Positions 33,254 through 47,666 of a stretch of DNA of 64,000 nt are shown piece after piece (positions within the stretch are counted from its first letter, which is position 1; each line of letters starts with the position of its first letter). The notes under the pieces were generated by a model. It ran no database searches and was not told the origin of the DNA. It saw only the letters and a list, made by a program, of their open reading frames with translations. The translations under genes and the position numbers were made by a program. The stretch is from Atherinomorus stipes (Eukaryota > Chordata > Actinopteri > Atheriniformes > Atherinidae): assembly GCA_023101725.1 (NCBI GenBank), contig JALJCO010009025.1, positions 744,001 to 808,000 of the forward strand. Reading direction: 5' to 3'.

Positions 33254-36200
33254 GTTGAAGATTTACTATTACTAAGAAGGGTGATGGTGGCACATTTCTA
33301 AAGAAAGATATACAATGCAAGGATTAAATCATGCTCAGTGGTTTTATATTTCAGAAGCTATGCTTATTCCTTTATGCTGAGGATTGCAGCTGTTGTTTTT
33401 TATGGGATTTAATATGATACTCAGCATGTGGTAATTCTTGGCAATACAGAACAGAATCAGCTTTATTTTTTATAAACAGGCCATGCACAAGTTTTACCAC
33501 AGATTTTATTAGAATACTCCTTGCAAATTTGGTCTGACTGGTGAGGTTAATTAACAGAATAGTCTCCCTCTGCCTGCACTTACCTTGCAACATGTTAAGA
33601 AATGTATGTTTGCTACAAACTTTGGAGTGTATATTTGTAGTTAATTGTTGTTATTAGGTAATTACTGAATGGAAACATGATCCTTCACCCTTCTCACCTG
33701 CCTTTATTGACCAGTGTGGACATTATGCAACATGTCAAAGGGCACACTAAAGCTTTGCCATCTCTAAATTGATTAGAAAGAGACAATGGTAAGAACAAAT
33801 AAACACTCTCTCAGTCTTAGTTTCCCACTCAAGAACAGCCCACATGGAAATAAAGGCCATGGCAGTAAGATCCAGCCATTGTGAATATTTTGAGTCACAA
33901 AGGCATTAATATGAAGTCTTTTTTTAAGCTAAGCAAGCTTGAGGTGAAAAAAATAATAAGATAGCATCCAGTTAGCAGTTTCTGCTGACTTAATGATTTA
34001 CAGAAACTGATCTGAGTTTTTAGCAATGTGCTTTTACAGTTCCATACTTCCCCAAGATGAGAAACATATCTTAAGAACTCACTGGTGCTTTAGTTTCCAT
34101 TGCATGGGGAATTAATCAGAGTGAAGGTTGAATAGCTTTGTTGGTGACTGTAGATTTTCCATTGGATGCTGTTTTTCCAAGAGAGTGTAGCAGAATAATT
34201 CTAGCTTTCACTGGAGGACTACATGCTTTGGGCTTCAAGTACTCACTAACAAATATCAAGTCTGAGTGATGGTGCTGTCGAAACTGATTTTTTTTTTTTT
34301 TTTTAAGTGTACCCAAAGGAGCTTAGTAGGAGACAGACAGGATGTAGTTTTAACTTTACAATAAAGACCTTTGGCACTTCAGGAGGGTTCTGTTACACCA
34401 GTTATAATGATGGGGTTATACTGGCAGAGCCATGCAGGTGTTACAAACTGTAGTTAACAGCTGAGTCACACAGGAAATCCTCATGACCGACACAAGGAGT
34501 CTCACTGTCGTTGCCCAGAGACTCTCCCTTATTGTTTAAGCCTACTTTATTTGTTTGTTTGTTTGGTGGGTCATACAATATGATTAGTTAACTACTGGTA
34601 TCTAATTGGATTGTAGCGAAGGAAGCCGCATCTAGTTTGTTTGTTATTTCTCAAGGCTGAATATTTTTAATAATATCGGACACAGTCTTAACACCCAAAA
34701 TTATTTCTCTGATTTTACTTCTGGATAATGATATGGTAATCTTAAATCATCAAGGGTATTATAATCTGTTAAAATGCAAAGTCAATTTGATCTGTTAGTG
34801 AATAAGTAGGTTTTACAAGGATTTCTGTTGAAGTGTGACTTTTATACTTGATAATGGCAATAAATCTGACTTCATGAATGCGACAGAAACAGCTCAGAAC
34901 TGCACCTCTTTATTTAGTGCCACAGCAAAGCTACTGTACATCCTGAGCTCTTCCTCTCCTCCATAAGTTTGCATTCTCACTTTGCTTCTTGTTTGCAGCC
35001 ACACTCGTGTTTGTTTGGATAAAACGAACGCTGAGAATTGTACAATATTGCGTCTCTCCCATAGCACTCACTTTGGCACTGACTCAGATGATTAGTTGAG
35101 CTTTAACTATCTTTAATTTAGTCTGGATTTGTGTGTGTATTCAAGTGTGCGTTTTGGCCTGCTTGTTAGCACCGTGCAAGAACCAGAGTGCACTTTTTAA
35201 TTACAGCTCTCAGATAATTTAGAGAGGAGGAGAGAGTGCAAGACGGAGAGACAGAAAGTGGTGGAGGAGGGTTAGTTTAATCTCACAGTTCGTTTCACCC
35301 GTTGCTTTTGGTCTTATACTTCCTTTTAAAGACATGAATCACTGATCATCCAAGAGAAAGGCTGAGAGAAAGTATGCTAGATTAGCAGCAGTAGTTATAT
35401 AATCATATAATCAGATTATAAGTACATTAGCTATAATTGTCTTTTCTGTGATAAAGAGGTAAAAGCATGAAGGAGTAAATGAGGGCCTTGTAGCTGAACA
35501 ACTGTAGATGCTCATAAACAAATTGGGTCATGGTAGCATGTGTGAGTGTGTGCTGGTTTCTGTACAAGAATATGTGAAATTGTGAATAGGCGTCTAGTAA
35601 GTGAATAATTTATGTTTTTATCTTAAGTACATCTGCTCTTAGTGACTTTGCTGTGTTTACCAGCTGCTCACAGTCAGGGCATGCATGAATTTACAAATAA
35701 CTCCGGCATTCATTCATTTATTCCCATTTATGTCAGGGAATATATTCCTAATGATACACTGCTGTCTGTCTCTGTTTACTCTGCGTTTCTGTTAGTCTGC
35801 GTTAACTTTGGTAAGTGAAATGTTTACCTAAAAAGGAAAGCTGTTGATAATTTCTATTCTTACAAGAAATTGCGAGCAAAAACACGAGCAGAAATCTGAG
35901 GGAAAAATGACAAAACTTCTGTTTTTCAAGTAAGTAAAAGGGATTGTAGATGGGGAACTTTGCTTTTCAGTTCAGTAATTCAGTAATAGGAAGACACTAT
36001 TTTCTTGAGACTTTTGGTCAAGATTTGCTTGAAAAAGCCATGAAATGAACTGCTTGGTGTTAGGAATTATTTAAACTCTTCATGGGGTTGTATTTACTGC
36101 ACGCTTCTGTGGCAAAAACAGGAATAAAGTAGGTGTCATTTATAGAAAATGCAAGATGATGGAACAGGAAAAAAAGATCTAAAAGCAGATGGGGAATTCT

Positions 36201-38139
36201 GCTTTATGTTTCAATCCAGTGTAGGCTGCAGGACTTTATAAATAGACATGGATATGCATCAATGACTTCGGGCCCTATTCTGGTCTTTTCATGTAAATAT
36301 GGTTGTGGGTAGAATTTTGATTGTCATGGAAAATTCTATTCTGAGGTTTTGGTTGTGAGAGTTGAATGGTGAGTGCATATATTTGTGCTTGTATGCATAT
36401 ATAGGGAGAGAGGTATTTCTGTGAGAGTGCATATCTTCACACTTTTAGCACAAACAGGAGTGTTAAAACCTCTCTCACAGTATCTGCAGACAACATTTTC
36501 ACTCCTTTCCTCTCTATCAATACTCCTCTACAACTCACTTCATCTTAGAGGATATGTTCTGAAACATTTACACACTGCCACCCCTTCAATGTCTGTTCTC
36601 TCCACCCTCTCCTCTGTCTTCTCATTTCCCAACATGCTTTTAGACTCCGCATATACTCCCACCCCATCCGCCACCTTCCACGCTTTCTGCCTCCTCTGCC
36701 GCTGATCCCTCCTTCCCTTGTGGGTCCAGGTGTGTCTAATCAATGTCTAAGCTCTTTGAAACCCTCTCAATGCTGCGCGGTTTTTAGTGTGTCTGGTTGC
36801 GTCTGTGTATGTGTGGTGGCCTGCTCACGGTGTCCTTGCATTTAATACAGAAACAGAATGAAAACGAGTTAATTCAAGGTAAGCAAGGCAGGGGGTGGAA
36901 CTGCTGTAACCTCAACAAAGAGCCGCTGAGAATTCTTTTGCATGCATGGAGGTTAAATTGCCAGTAAATGTCTGGAGAAAATACAAAGAAATGTTTTTCA
37001 ATTTAGGATGTAATTCTCCCTTAAGGTTATTGATTTAAGAATAATCCAAAGTCAATTCATATGTAACTCCTGCAGTTTAATATTGACTCCACAAGAACCT
37101 GGCAAAGTCCACATAGAAAAGTCTAAGTCAACAGTCAAAGCATGAAGCTTCTTGCAGTGAGGGGAACAGTGCTAACCAGCACACCACCTTTATCATCTAT
37201 AATCATGCTGGAACGAAATGTAGTAAAAATCCTGACATATTAGGTGTTATTTGCAATTTTTTTTTATTGTCATTTACTCCTATTTCCTTCCCTCTGTTCA
37301 AACATAGAGCTGCTATTCCTATAAAGATTTTATGTATATATTTTTCCATAATCACATTTTTTAACTCATTTATGGCTACAAAAACAGTCTGTTTTTGTTA
37401 AGGTCCTCATATTAATTTTCTGCTAAAGGTTTTATACCGTAACCACAATAAGATTGTCATAACTGCAGTTAGTAAATTCGTCTTTTCTTTTTAATACTGC
37501 TATTAGAATACAAACCCAGTGGTAGTTATACAGCTGCAGCACACATAAAAGTAATGAAGAAAAAGTCTGTATGATTTTTAGATTAGTCTTTTTTTCTTTA
37601 CCACTAGCTTTGGCTGCAAATTTGACACATTTTCTCCTTTTCCTTTAAGCTGAGAGATCAAACATGCCATCAGTGGGGCTGAAATCTGCTTAGCTTATAT
37701 CAACAGGCCATTAATTGTGGTTGATCAAATATCTGAATTAAAGTGAAGAAACTGAGTGAAAGAAAAGAAAGATCCTACCTTACCTTGAAGTTACAAATAA
37801 TAGAACATATAGAAAAGGCAGTAAAAAAAGAAGACATGTGTGTCAATACATACATATAGAAGAGATAACATCAAAGCAGTCTAATGACAACATCTGAAAG
37901 GAAACATAACAAATTAAATCTTCATTAATACCAAAGGGTTCCGCTGTACTAAGATTATTAATCCAGAATGCCTCTCTGTGAAGCAAAGTCTTAATCACAT
38001 TCCCTCTTCTGGGTTGGTGGTGGTGGTTGCCCGGAACTTCAGGGATGCTGCAGAGCCATAGTTGGCTTGACTGTAATGACAGTGATCACATAATCCATGT
38101 AATGATGGGCTGCCAGAGGTCAAAAAAGGATAAGTTCTC
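33252..38139. other. Long intronic stretch, mostly unique
   Basis: No gene and no element with matched ends. Poly-T tract at 34289-34305. The frame at 36373-36705 is a low-complexity artefact. Confidence 0.4.
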
Positions 38140-38394
38140 CCTACACTGAAAAATAATGTACATTTCAGAATTATACAAAAGTCTTTTTTAGGCAGTGAAA
38201 AAAGAAAAAAGTCAACAATTTGAAAATGTTCTGCAACAACAGAAGTTGAACCCTGAAGTTGATCAAGCCTTGAAAAGTGGGGCTACCATTTCCCAGAGCT
38301 CTCCCCACTTTTCTTGATCACTTAAAATCCCATATATCTTTCCATATAGAACTGGAAAAATACGGGTTTTCTAAAACTTTTGACCAGTAGTGTA
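38140..38394. mobile_element. Tc1-like transposon remnant, right end only
   Basis: Ends AAAACTTTTGACCAGTAGTG followed by TA. The reverse complement, TACACTACTGGTCAAAAG, matches the classic terminus of fish Tc1-like elements. The preceding sequence (for example TTTCAGAATTATACAAAAG) is consistent with the sub-terminal part of such an element. No left terminus or transposase frame is visible. Confidence 0.5.
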
Positions 38395-38399
38395 GTAAC

Positions 38400-40905
38400 T
38401 TTTATAAAGCTACATGATGAAAATAACAGTTGTCATCTTGTTTATTTCCATTATTACAAGAGGAAATATGCCCATGCAGTACATGCAGTTTGAACTCACT
38501 CTGCAAACTAAAGGAGAGCATGGTGGACTTTTCACAAATGCCTTTCAAACCAGGACTGGTGCACTTTTGTTTCTCATTAGAAAAACGTAACTGCTACTGA
38601 TATGCCTTTAGTTACAGGGTAATTACTATTGTAACAGAGTTATAGAGAAGAAACAAGCTATGTGTGTAAGAGCAAGCCAGTAACCCAGATGTAGCCACTT
38701 TAACTAACAACGCTTGCATCAATGAGCTGATGCTGCAACACTGGCTTGGTGTGTAATAGCACACACTGATGAGGGGCTGAGGTGCCTTGTTTGGCATGTT
38801 TGAATTACCAAGTAGGAGGACCAAGTTGACAAGGGTGTTTTCTTTTTTCATTACCTCTGAGACACAACTAATCTAGTAAAAGGGCTGAAGATGACTCATC
38901 TCTCCAAAAGAGTATTGGGTTGATAAATCCTAAATCAGGAGAAATTATGAGAAACTCTTTGCTGCTTACAGGTTTTGCTCACAGATGCAAATTCAGGGCA
39001 GGGTTAGGAATGCAATGAAAGTTTCAGCTGAGAGATTCCAGACATTAGTATGACAGAAGCAGTAGGCTAAAGTTGTTTTGGGTTTAAGGGGCTTGTAGTT
39101 CTAAAGGTTTGTAGACTACTTAGCTAAGTCTGTTATGAGGCCATCCGATGCCTCAGCCATGACTGTCTTCTCCACATATTAATCCAAATGCTTGATACTG
39201 ATTTTATTTTATCTTTCGCTCACTCCCACTCTGTATATGTCTGTTTGTGAACCCCGAAGGCCCAGGGCATAGCAAAAGCTCATGTGCTTAACTCTAGTCT
39301 CACTTCAGCTCTACTGGATTAGCTGCTGTCCTCTCCTCTTCTCACCCTGTCCCTTCCTTCTCATCTATCCCAACATTTTCTCTTTGCTGAGGCCACATCT
39401 GCTTCTGTGGCTATCCGTATGTATTTATTCACACTTACTGCAGCAAACAGATTTCCCTCTCTTCCTTTCCTCAACTCTTTTCCCTCTCTTCCCTCTCCTC
39501 CCTCTCTCTCTCTCTCTCTCTCTGACATATGGCAGTGTGATATCCACAGCCGCAAGGCTCTAATTTATTTAGCTAACGATCTACACCACCTCCCTGAATA
39601 CAGAATGAAGGTCTAGTCTTTCCTTCTTTCTTTCTCTCCCTCTCTCCGTCTGTCCTCCTCTCTTTATGCTGTCTACTCTGTCTCCCTGCCTCACCTGTTG
39701 TTCCATGCATGTAAACGAGTGAGCACACACACATGCACACGAACACACACAACAGGCGTTCACTCTCCTGTTTAATCTAATTAAGCAGGACCATGTTTTC
39801 TCAAGCAGGTTGTAAATACTGAGACTGTATTAGTGGAATGAAATTTGAAGTTGCTCTGTTTGAGTGTGTGTGTGTCTGTATGTTGTTAAGCAGAAGTGTA
39901 TGTATTTATGCATACTGTATTTTTAGTAATCTGTGGATGTCAGATGTTAATAGCTACAGGATTTTGTGCTGAATGCGTGGTTGAACATATGAATCCAACA
40001 TGATATCGATCTGCATGTGTGATTTTCAGAGTTTGTTATTTATATGTGCATCTGTTTGCATGTGTGTTAATGAGATTCTGGGCAGTATTTCAAGCTTAGA
40101 CAGGAATATCAGGCCAGATTTGGGTTTTGTGTCTCTTCTTGACATGTTTTATCACGATCTGGCTCTCACTCTGTCTCTCACATCTACACCTACACACACA
40201 TTGTCACACAGACTTTCTTCCACTGGCTTTCAATTCAGTCCCTAGAAGAAACACATTTGAACACCTTGCCTTCATTAGAACCAGGTTCATATCCCCTCTG
40301 TCAGCCTGAAAATACAGATGGAGTTAAGGATGGTCAAACAATGCAAGAAGAGATGAGGGGAAAGTTGTTACTTCCCTGGTTCGGTATATCAAGCGAGCCA
40401 CCTTTGGTCCAGCTGGTGTGTGTAAAGGGACAGGGACAGGTTTTTAGTGTCAGTTTAGATCACATCAAATAATAGAAGGCGAGTCCAATTATTATCTGGA
40501 TTCAGTAGTGTAAATTACTGAAGATACTCTGTGGGAACTCTTTATGCTTTATTGGATTCTGGTATTTTTATGAGACTTTAAATTAGTGTATTGGTAAGAA
40601 GTAATAACTGTTCTCGATGTATTTTGTGTGTGTATGAGTCTAAGTAGGGCAGTGTTGCAGTTAGTTCGACTCTCACTCCTAAGAGGCATCTTAATAAATT
40701 GCTTTTTCTCAGCATCAAATCAGGGGAGAGGTATGTAATTGGGAGCTATTTCTTTACTGAGTGTGAGATAGATTGTGTGAAGTGTTCATGCATGTTCATG
40801 TCTGTGTGGGTGATGTTTTTGTAAGGTGCTAAAGTGAATTGCAGGCTGCCAGTTTTATTCCCCAGACCTGGAAGAAAAAGAAAGAAAAACTGCTTTAGAA
40901 AGAAG
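38400..40905. other. Intronic stretch with CT-rich tract
   Basis: No gene recognised. Pyrimidine-rich tract at 39450-39523 and 39615-39665. Confidence 0.4.
39501..39523. repeat. (CT)n microsatellite
   Basis: About eleven CT units in a broader pyrimidine-rich tract. Confidence 0.85.
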
Positions 40906-40907
40906 TC

Positions 40908-40992
<85 letters not shown>

Positions 40993-40999
40993 ATGTATG
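40908..40999. repeat. Compound (TA)n(GT)n(TA)n repeat
   Basis: TA units (40908-40925), GT units (40926-40943), then about 21 TA units (40944-40986) and a short GTAT tail. Confidence 0.95.
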
Positions 41000-42820
41000 T
41001 ACATTTTTGAGTATTTGTTTTTGCTTTTTTCTTGGTTAACCCTGAGTAACAGCGAGAAGCATAATGTTCACGCTCGTATTCCTTTAAGGGACATATTTTA
41101 CTATTCATTTGTTTAAATAAATTTAAGTGCATCTGTTTGTTAATGTGCATTGTGTGTGTTTATATCAGAGTGTCTAGCTAAAGTCAGACACAGACAGAGT
41201 AATTAGCTAAGTGTTGTATTTACTCCCATTCCAACCTGCAATCATTTTAATTTGTTTATTCAAACCAGGCAGCATTTGTTTGTTCTCTACTAAAGAGTCC
41301 TGCACATTTCTGCTGCCAGAGTGTGTGTGCGTGTGCAATGCGTATTTAGAGGATTTGTTTGTTTACATCTCTAGTTGGAAAAGCCAGTGACTTCCCTTGT
41401 GTGCATTCTACGTGAAAACCATACACACATGTATTTGTGTGCCGGTGCATGTACATTTATCTGCATATCTGAGGTGTAGAGTTCATAAGCTACAACATTG
41501 TTCTTTATGGTTCGTGCTCCAGCTGTGGACAGTTTTATTACAGGGCTAATTGGCAGCATAGACTTTGGCATTTGTATATGTCCGCAAGTTTTAAACTCAT
41601 GGAAATCCGGTGTATTGCCATATAGCTTTCTGTCTCATTCTCATAACCATTGTTGTCAGCTTTTATGGTTTTAGTGATTGTTTGTGTGCATATGCAAGCC
41701 CTCTTGCGAGTGTGTTTGGACCTCATGCTTGTGGATTTGTGTGCCATTTAGGATGTGTGTCCATGGCAGAATGTGAGGCAAACTGTTGCAGATGCAGATC
41801 AATGCATCTATTAGCAGTTATATTGATCTAGAGCTCTGTTAATCCTGCTAAATGCTGATCAAAAAGTCCTCTGATACATTATGGGCCCATAACCCCCACC
41901 CCAATCCTTTTACTGTCTCCATCATTCTTCTTGCTATTGCTCTGAACTGAGTGGAAATGAGAATCTCATACCTTCTAACATAACTTGTATGATATTACTG
42001 CAGGCAGCAGAAAAATTATATCAGTACAATACTGTAGGTGTTCCATTGATCAAGTGATGCAGTGCTTTCATTTCAGCGTATTTCAGACAAGGCTTGTTGC
42101 TGCATTGACTCAAAAGTTACTGAAGTTACTTTGAGATACAGCAGCTAGTGATGTGTATAGTTTTTGATGCACTTGCTGGCAAAGGATTGGAAGCACAATG
42201 CATGCATGTGCACGCACAACCTCAAACAGAGACACACATTGGCATACACACGCGTATAGCCTAACCTCTGGCCAGGGTCCCATCCAAGGTATTAGGGGGT
42301 CTTAAGAGGCAGAATTCACTAATGACTTCTTTTATCTCCTACACACAGCTTTAAACCTGATCGCTGAGGCTCCAGACCCACACCCATACGCACACACTCT
42401 CTCTCTCTTTCTCTGACACACACAAACATATGGATCCCAAAATATCATGGGTGGATAAATATAGAAGAGCTGTAATAGTGTTGGCTGGTCACACTGGAAT
42501 TTTTTGATCAGACCTTCTTTTGCTTTTGCTTTTTTATGCTTGCTTTTCTTCCAGTGGACTCTAATACACAGTCACACATAATATGGTATGATCATATAAT
42601 GCACTCTGTGTGCTGTGTGAGAAGAAAATATTTCTCCATTCCTCTGCTTATCTTTTGTTATTTTTTTTGTATGTGTCTTAGTTTCTTTATGTTTGCTGAC
42701 TGAAAAAATGGACTAACAAATAGTTGGGTCAAGGTCTCTTTGGCTTTCCTCTTCAGTTTAACACTGAATTAAATAAACCACATGGCTTTAAATCAGAATA
42801 ATTTTAGAATAGAGATTATT
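41000..42820. other. Intronic stretch, no element with clear ends
   Basis: No gene recognised. Short CA-rich runs at about 42200-42250 and 42380-42425. Confidence 0.4.
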
Positions 42821-42822
42821 CT

Positions 42823-42898
42823 TACAGTACCAGTCAAAAAATGTGGGCACACCTTCTTCTTCCAAAGTTTGATAAACAGAAGTGTCAAACTTTTGACT
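42823..42898. mobile_element. Short Tc1-like palindromic remnant
   Basis: TACAGTACCAGTCAAAAAAT, then GTGGGCACACC, is a typical fish Tc1-like left terminus. The stretch ends GTGTCAAACTTTTGACT, an inverted and diverged copy. The two ends are only about 75 bp apart, so this is a solo or internally deleted terminus pair. Confidence 0.55.
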
Positions 42899-42904
42899 CA
42901 TGAG

Positions 42905-45900
42905 TTTAGCCCAGTGGAAAAAATGTGTTAGTAAAGAGACAACACTACTTGTGTTTGGAGACATGGCTCTTCTTAGGAAAAAGAAAAAGAGGTCAAGTTG
43001 GAAGATGAGATTAGAAGATAAGATAGGAGGAGAGATGTGGGCCGAGATTTGGGCAGATGAGAGAATGAGGGAGGCTAAGCCCGGTGGCTTGTTCCAGTAA
43101 CTCTAAACACAAGCACACCAGGTGAATGTGCTGTGGTCATAACTCTTGAAACTACTCTCCTATTTGATCTGTGCACTGTAATTGGCTAACGTATCTCACT
43201 ACTCTGTGAACCTCCCACCTCTGCCATTGAGGGGAATTTTTCTCTTTGTTCACAGGAGTCACTTCACCAGTTCCTAGCACTTTGAGCCCTAACACTGCTC
43301 TTAGATCTGATAAACCATGTGGCTTCAGATCAGATATGAACTTTCCGACAAGTATGAATTTAGATCGTCAGTATTTCTTCATCACAGAACAGAAAAGTTG
43401 GAAATATCTCGGAATGTGGATACATAGGCGTGTGAGCATGTGTCTCTTGTGGTGAGGTATGCACCGACTATGTAGTGCACTGACACCTGTTCTCCATCTC
43501 AGCTCTCTTCATCAGACCACAAACACCATCTTGTTGCCTGGCTGTCTCCCATATGTCTCTCGTCTTTCTTTTCTGATCTCACTCCATTTTTGGAGTTAAA
43601 GCAGGATTCTGTTGTTGTTTAGGGAGCAGTCTGCACTTGCTTAATGTGGTCAATTATAAGGATGCTGGGAATTCTCTCTTCCTCCTGATCTCTGGGACGC
43701 CTGATAGAATTTATTATCGGTCCCTGAGCCAAAAACAGTTGGTGCAGACGAATACTTGACCGCTGAACTGAAACTATCTGCGTTTCATATCTAGTCTGAG
43801 AACTGTATTTATAAACATTGTTTTGTACATCTTATCACACATGAACAGATGGTAGGTTCCCTTAGCTAATCATTTATGCCACAGCTACTCTAAGTAAATT
43901 GACAGTTGGTACACATCAAATATGGTGAGAGTACTATCATTAGACAGTGTCATATCAAAGAGTTCTTACAGGCATCAAGAACCAGCAGTGACAGCACATC
44001 CCCCTGCTATGTTTCCTCACTTTGTCAGCATTTAAGAAGACAAAAATTGCACCAAAAAGCCACCTCCAACTGCCATCTATGGTGTACAATCTATGCCTGC
44101 ATATGTAACTTTGCAGCACAAGACCACATAATTACTATATTATTACAATTCAAAGCCTGCTTTTTAGTTTAAATTTGAAGAGTCATGTTTTGTACTTTTA
44201 TGCTTTTGTTAATACTTTAAGCTTCATGTAATAAATAAATAAATAATGCAATCAGTCAGCCAGGCAGATTCAACATGTTTGCCTAAAAAAGCGATGGGTT
44301 CTGATGATGCGTTATATACCAAAAGGACGACATGGACAGATGTTCATTGAAGCACCAGACATTACTGCCGTTTTAGTTTGGTGTATAAAGCCCATTAAGT
44401 TTTCATTCTAACTTGAAGAAAGTATTCTTAAAATCATTATTTATTCCTTCATGATACACTTAAAGGAAAGTAAGTAAGAATTTGAAATTTTCCATCAATT
44501 TGCTCAAACAAAAATATTTATCTTTATCTTTGTGTTTTACTGTATCAAACACAGACACAAACTACATTTCAACGATAAGATTTCCATTTATTGCTCACTT
44601 ACTACTGATATGTTTGAAATTTTAATTGTTGTACCTTAAACATCCCTTCTGTAACCTTTGCATGTTGAACCCCTACCCACCACCCCCTTTCTATAGTTAT
44701 TACAGTACTGTAATAGGATCTTAAAAGCAAACACTACCTTCTGTGTCTCGATGCTGTATAGACTTACTTGGCACCTCTTGTAGTTGTTCGTCCTGTTTCC
44801 TAACAATTAAACACCGAAGCTCTTCTAATTGTTTTAACCTCCAAACAAGAAATCATAAATCTGAGCAAACTTGAGCTGATACCCAGAGTATAAAATATCC
44901 TGCTGATGGTAATTCATTTCAAGCTTATTTATTGGGCAGCTTGCATCATGAACATTTCCATTTGTAGAGCTGTTATTATCAAATCCCTCATTTAAACCAT
45001 TAATTAAATACTAAATTGATTAAAGTCTCCTACACTCAACCTGTAACGCAGGTATCATCAGGCCCATAAGGTCACTGCGACAGTGATCTAATTAAAACAA
45101 GCCTTGTGTCTGTAATTAGATTATGTAACAGTAATAAAAAGCTTGCTTGTAATCCCTAGCAGAGTGAGATAAAAGAGTGGTGCAAACTTAAACAAGAGCA
45201 TGACCACCAACATTATTCAAGTTAAAGAGAGTTGAAATAGTACTGATGATAGAGAGATGCCTTCACTACTAATAACAGTAAATTGTATCTTAATGTTTCA
45301 CGATTGGGCACTTGCAGGCTAAATAAGCAACTGAAAAACAGAGCAATAGTTTTTGCTCTTAAATTATTGGATTCATAGGTCTTTACATTTTCACCCATTT
45401 ATTTGATCATTTTTCATACATCGGTACAATTATCTTTTCATAGGAATAATTTTCAGACAAATGCCTTTTAGGGGAGTTGCAAATTGTTGTTGCGATCGTT
45501 AAATTGAAAGTGTTATATTAAATGTGTGTACTTGTCGCATACATTGTTGTCGCATACATTGTTGTCACACACTGCGATAGAGTAAGTGCAAAATGAAGTT
45601 TTAAATGAATTGAAAATATGACTGGTGAAAACACAGCAGATTGATTGCAGTGCAGCTGGGTCAGGGAGGCAAGTCTAATTAGATAGTGACTACACACATC
45701 GTGGACAGCTCTGATTTTTCTCTGCCTCAACATCCTTCATAGTCATTATAAACTCACCACAGGAGACCTGCTGTTACAGTTTAAACTTCTACAATGGCCT
45801 CGCTCTGTGTGCTCTAGGGCAGCGCCTAAATGTTGGAGGGTTTTAAAGAGCTTGGCTACTTGTGCACACACCCTGACTTCCCTGTGATGTGAAATTGAAA

Positions 45901-47380
45901 ACTCATGCAAAAAGCTTTCAGACTTTCTGTGTCTCCTGCTTTCTTTCTCTCTGGTCTGCCCTGTTAGAGAAGATGGAAAAAAAATACCCACACACTCAAA
46001 CACTTGAATGATTACGTGAAAAAGTGATTTTCCACCGTTTTTAGTCTCTCTTTCTGCTTTCTCTCTTTCCTGCAGCTCTTAAGGTGGCATGGTCTAGAAG
46101 TTGTAGCCCTCAAGTGCTCTTCATACTAGTACAGTATTAATCCTGTGTAGGTTTATGCGGCAGACAGAGTTTGTCTGTGTGTTCCCAGGCTGCCTCTCTG
46201 TGTCTCTGCACGCGTGTGTGTGTGAGTGTGTGTGTGTGCATGCACACACTCCAGGGAGACTGCTATCTGATCCATTGAGATGAATGGCCTGTCTGTATCT
46301 CCTCTATACAGCTGACACTATCAAATAGCCACTGCCTTTCTCTCTCTTTTAGTCTCCCTCTCTCTCCTTGGCCTAACCCTGTTGCCCATTGGTCTCCTCT
46401 TACACCATTGCACCCTCATTTGTTGTTTACAAGTAGAGCGAAGGATGACTGGCATTTTATCTTGCAGCTGAGAGAAACAACAAAGATAGAGGAGACAGAA
46501 AAATAGAAGCAGAGAGCAAGATTCAAAGACAAAGGGGGGAGGAAGCTTTTCTGTCTGCTAGCATCTGTTGCTGCAGGGCATGGATGGGGAGGTGTGTGTA
46601 TGTGTGTGACAGGGAAAGTTTGATGGTCAGGATTAATTCAGACAGACCATTTGATGCCTGAGTGATTCTAGTCTCCCTGTTTCTTCTACTAATGCCTTAG
46701 TCTCTCTGATCCCTCTCGCCCCTCGCTCTCTTGCCACCTGTCTTTACCTTTTCTCCGTCCATCTATCAGCCATCCTAAGTCCCGTATTGTTATTATCAGC
46801 TTGATGAATTTGTTTTTACAGTCAGTGGTTGAGGTGTATAAGAGGAAAGTCAGTGGTTACTGTTTGGCTTACGGAGGTTGACTCACCAGCAAACAGGTGC
46901 ACCTTTTTTTCTTTGTTTTTCTTCTTCTCTAAGTAGATTTTGAGATTTTTTTCTATCTTATTCAAAGAACTTCACCACATATGTGAAGCGCTATTTATAA
47001 CAACAAAGTGGGAATGAAATTGGTTGAATTTAGCAGTGCAAGTATGACTCATTGGGCACACTTTGTCACAGCAGATAATGTTCATTCAGATGACGGAGAA
47101 TTCCAGGGAGTAACATTGTCATAAAGGGGTGTGCTTGGTTTAATGTTCAGACGAGTGTAACGTAGAATTACTAGAATTTCTGGCCGTTGACAACTCTGCA
47201 TCACCAGACTTAGTCAGCAAATCTGTGATGCATTTCATGGATATGGTGTACAGCCTTGGGTTGCAAAGGGGCATGGATTCATCACCTGCTGAATATTTTA
47301 GAGTGGCTTTATAACATGTTTATAATATTCTTCACTTTATAGAAACTGCTATACTTCTACTTCACAGCTGAACTAGCCTG
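42905..47380. other. Long intronic stretch, mostly unique
   Basis: No gene recognised. The segment at 44995-45150 has several TAATTA/ATTAAA homeodomain-type words and no simple repeat, so it is a possible conserved non-coding element. A GT-rich run lies at 46210-46240, and a (TAAA)n run at about 44228-44247. The 69-codon frame at 43246-43455 follows a TTCACAG acceptor-like word but does not look like a domain exon. Confidence 0.4.
45533..45568. repeat. 15-bp tandem duplication
   Basis: The unit TGTCGCATACATTGT occurs exactly twice in a row (45533-45547, 45548-45562), followed by the partial copy TGTCAC. Confidence 0.85.
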
Positions 47381-47666
47381 GGTAAAGGTCATAATAATAA
47401 TAATGATAATAATAATAATGGATTAGATTTATATAGCGCTTTTCAAGGCACTCAAAGAGCTTTACAGAAGATCCATTATTCTTTAACTCCTCAGTCGTAC
47501 TTGGTGATGGTATACTACGTATGTAGCCACAGCTGCCCTGGGGCAGACTGATGGAAGTGTGGCTGCCATTTCACGCCTACGGCCCCTCTGACCACCACCG
47601 GAACCATTCACACACCAGCAGTGCCCCCACTCGAGGCAAAGAGGGTTAAGTGTCTTGCCCAAGGAC

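Noticed and set aside
33078..33320. Open frame rich in IYIYIY and HTHTHT
   Set aside because: It is a translation of the TA/GT array.
43246..43455. Possible exon after a TTCACAG acceptor-like word
   Set aside because: The translation shows no cysteine or Ig/CUB-like pattern, no donor site at a sensible position was seen, and the pyrimidine tract is weak.
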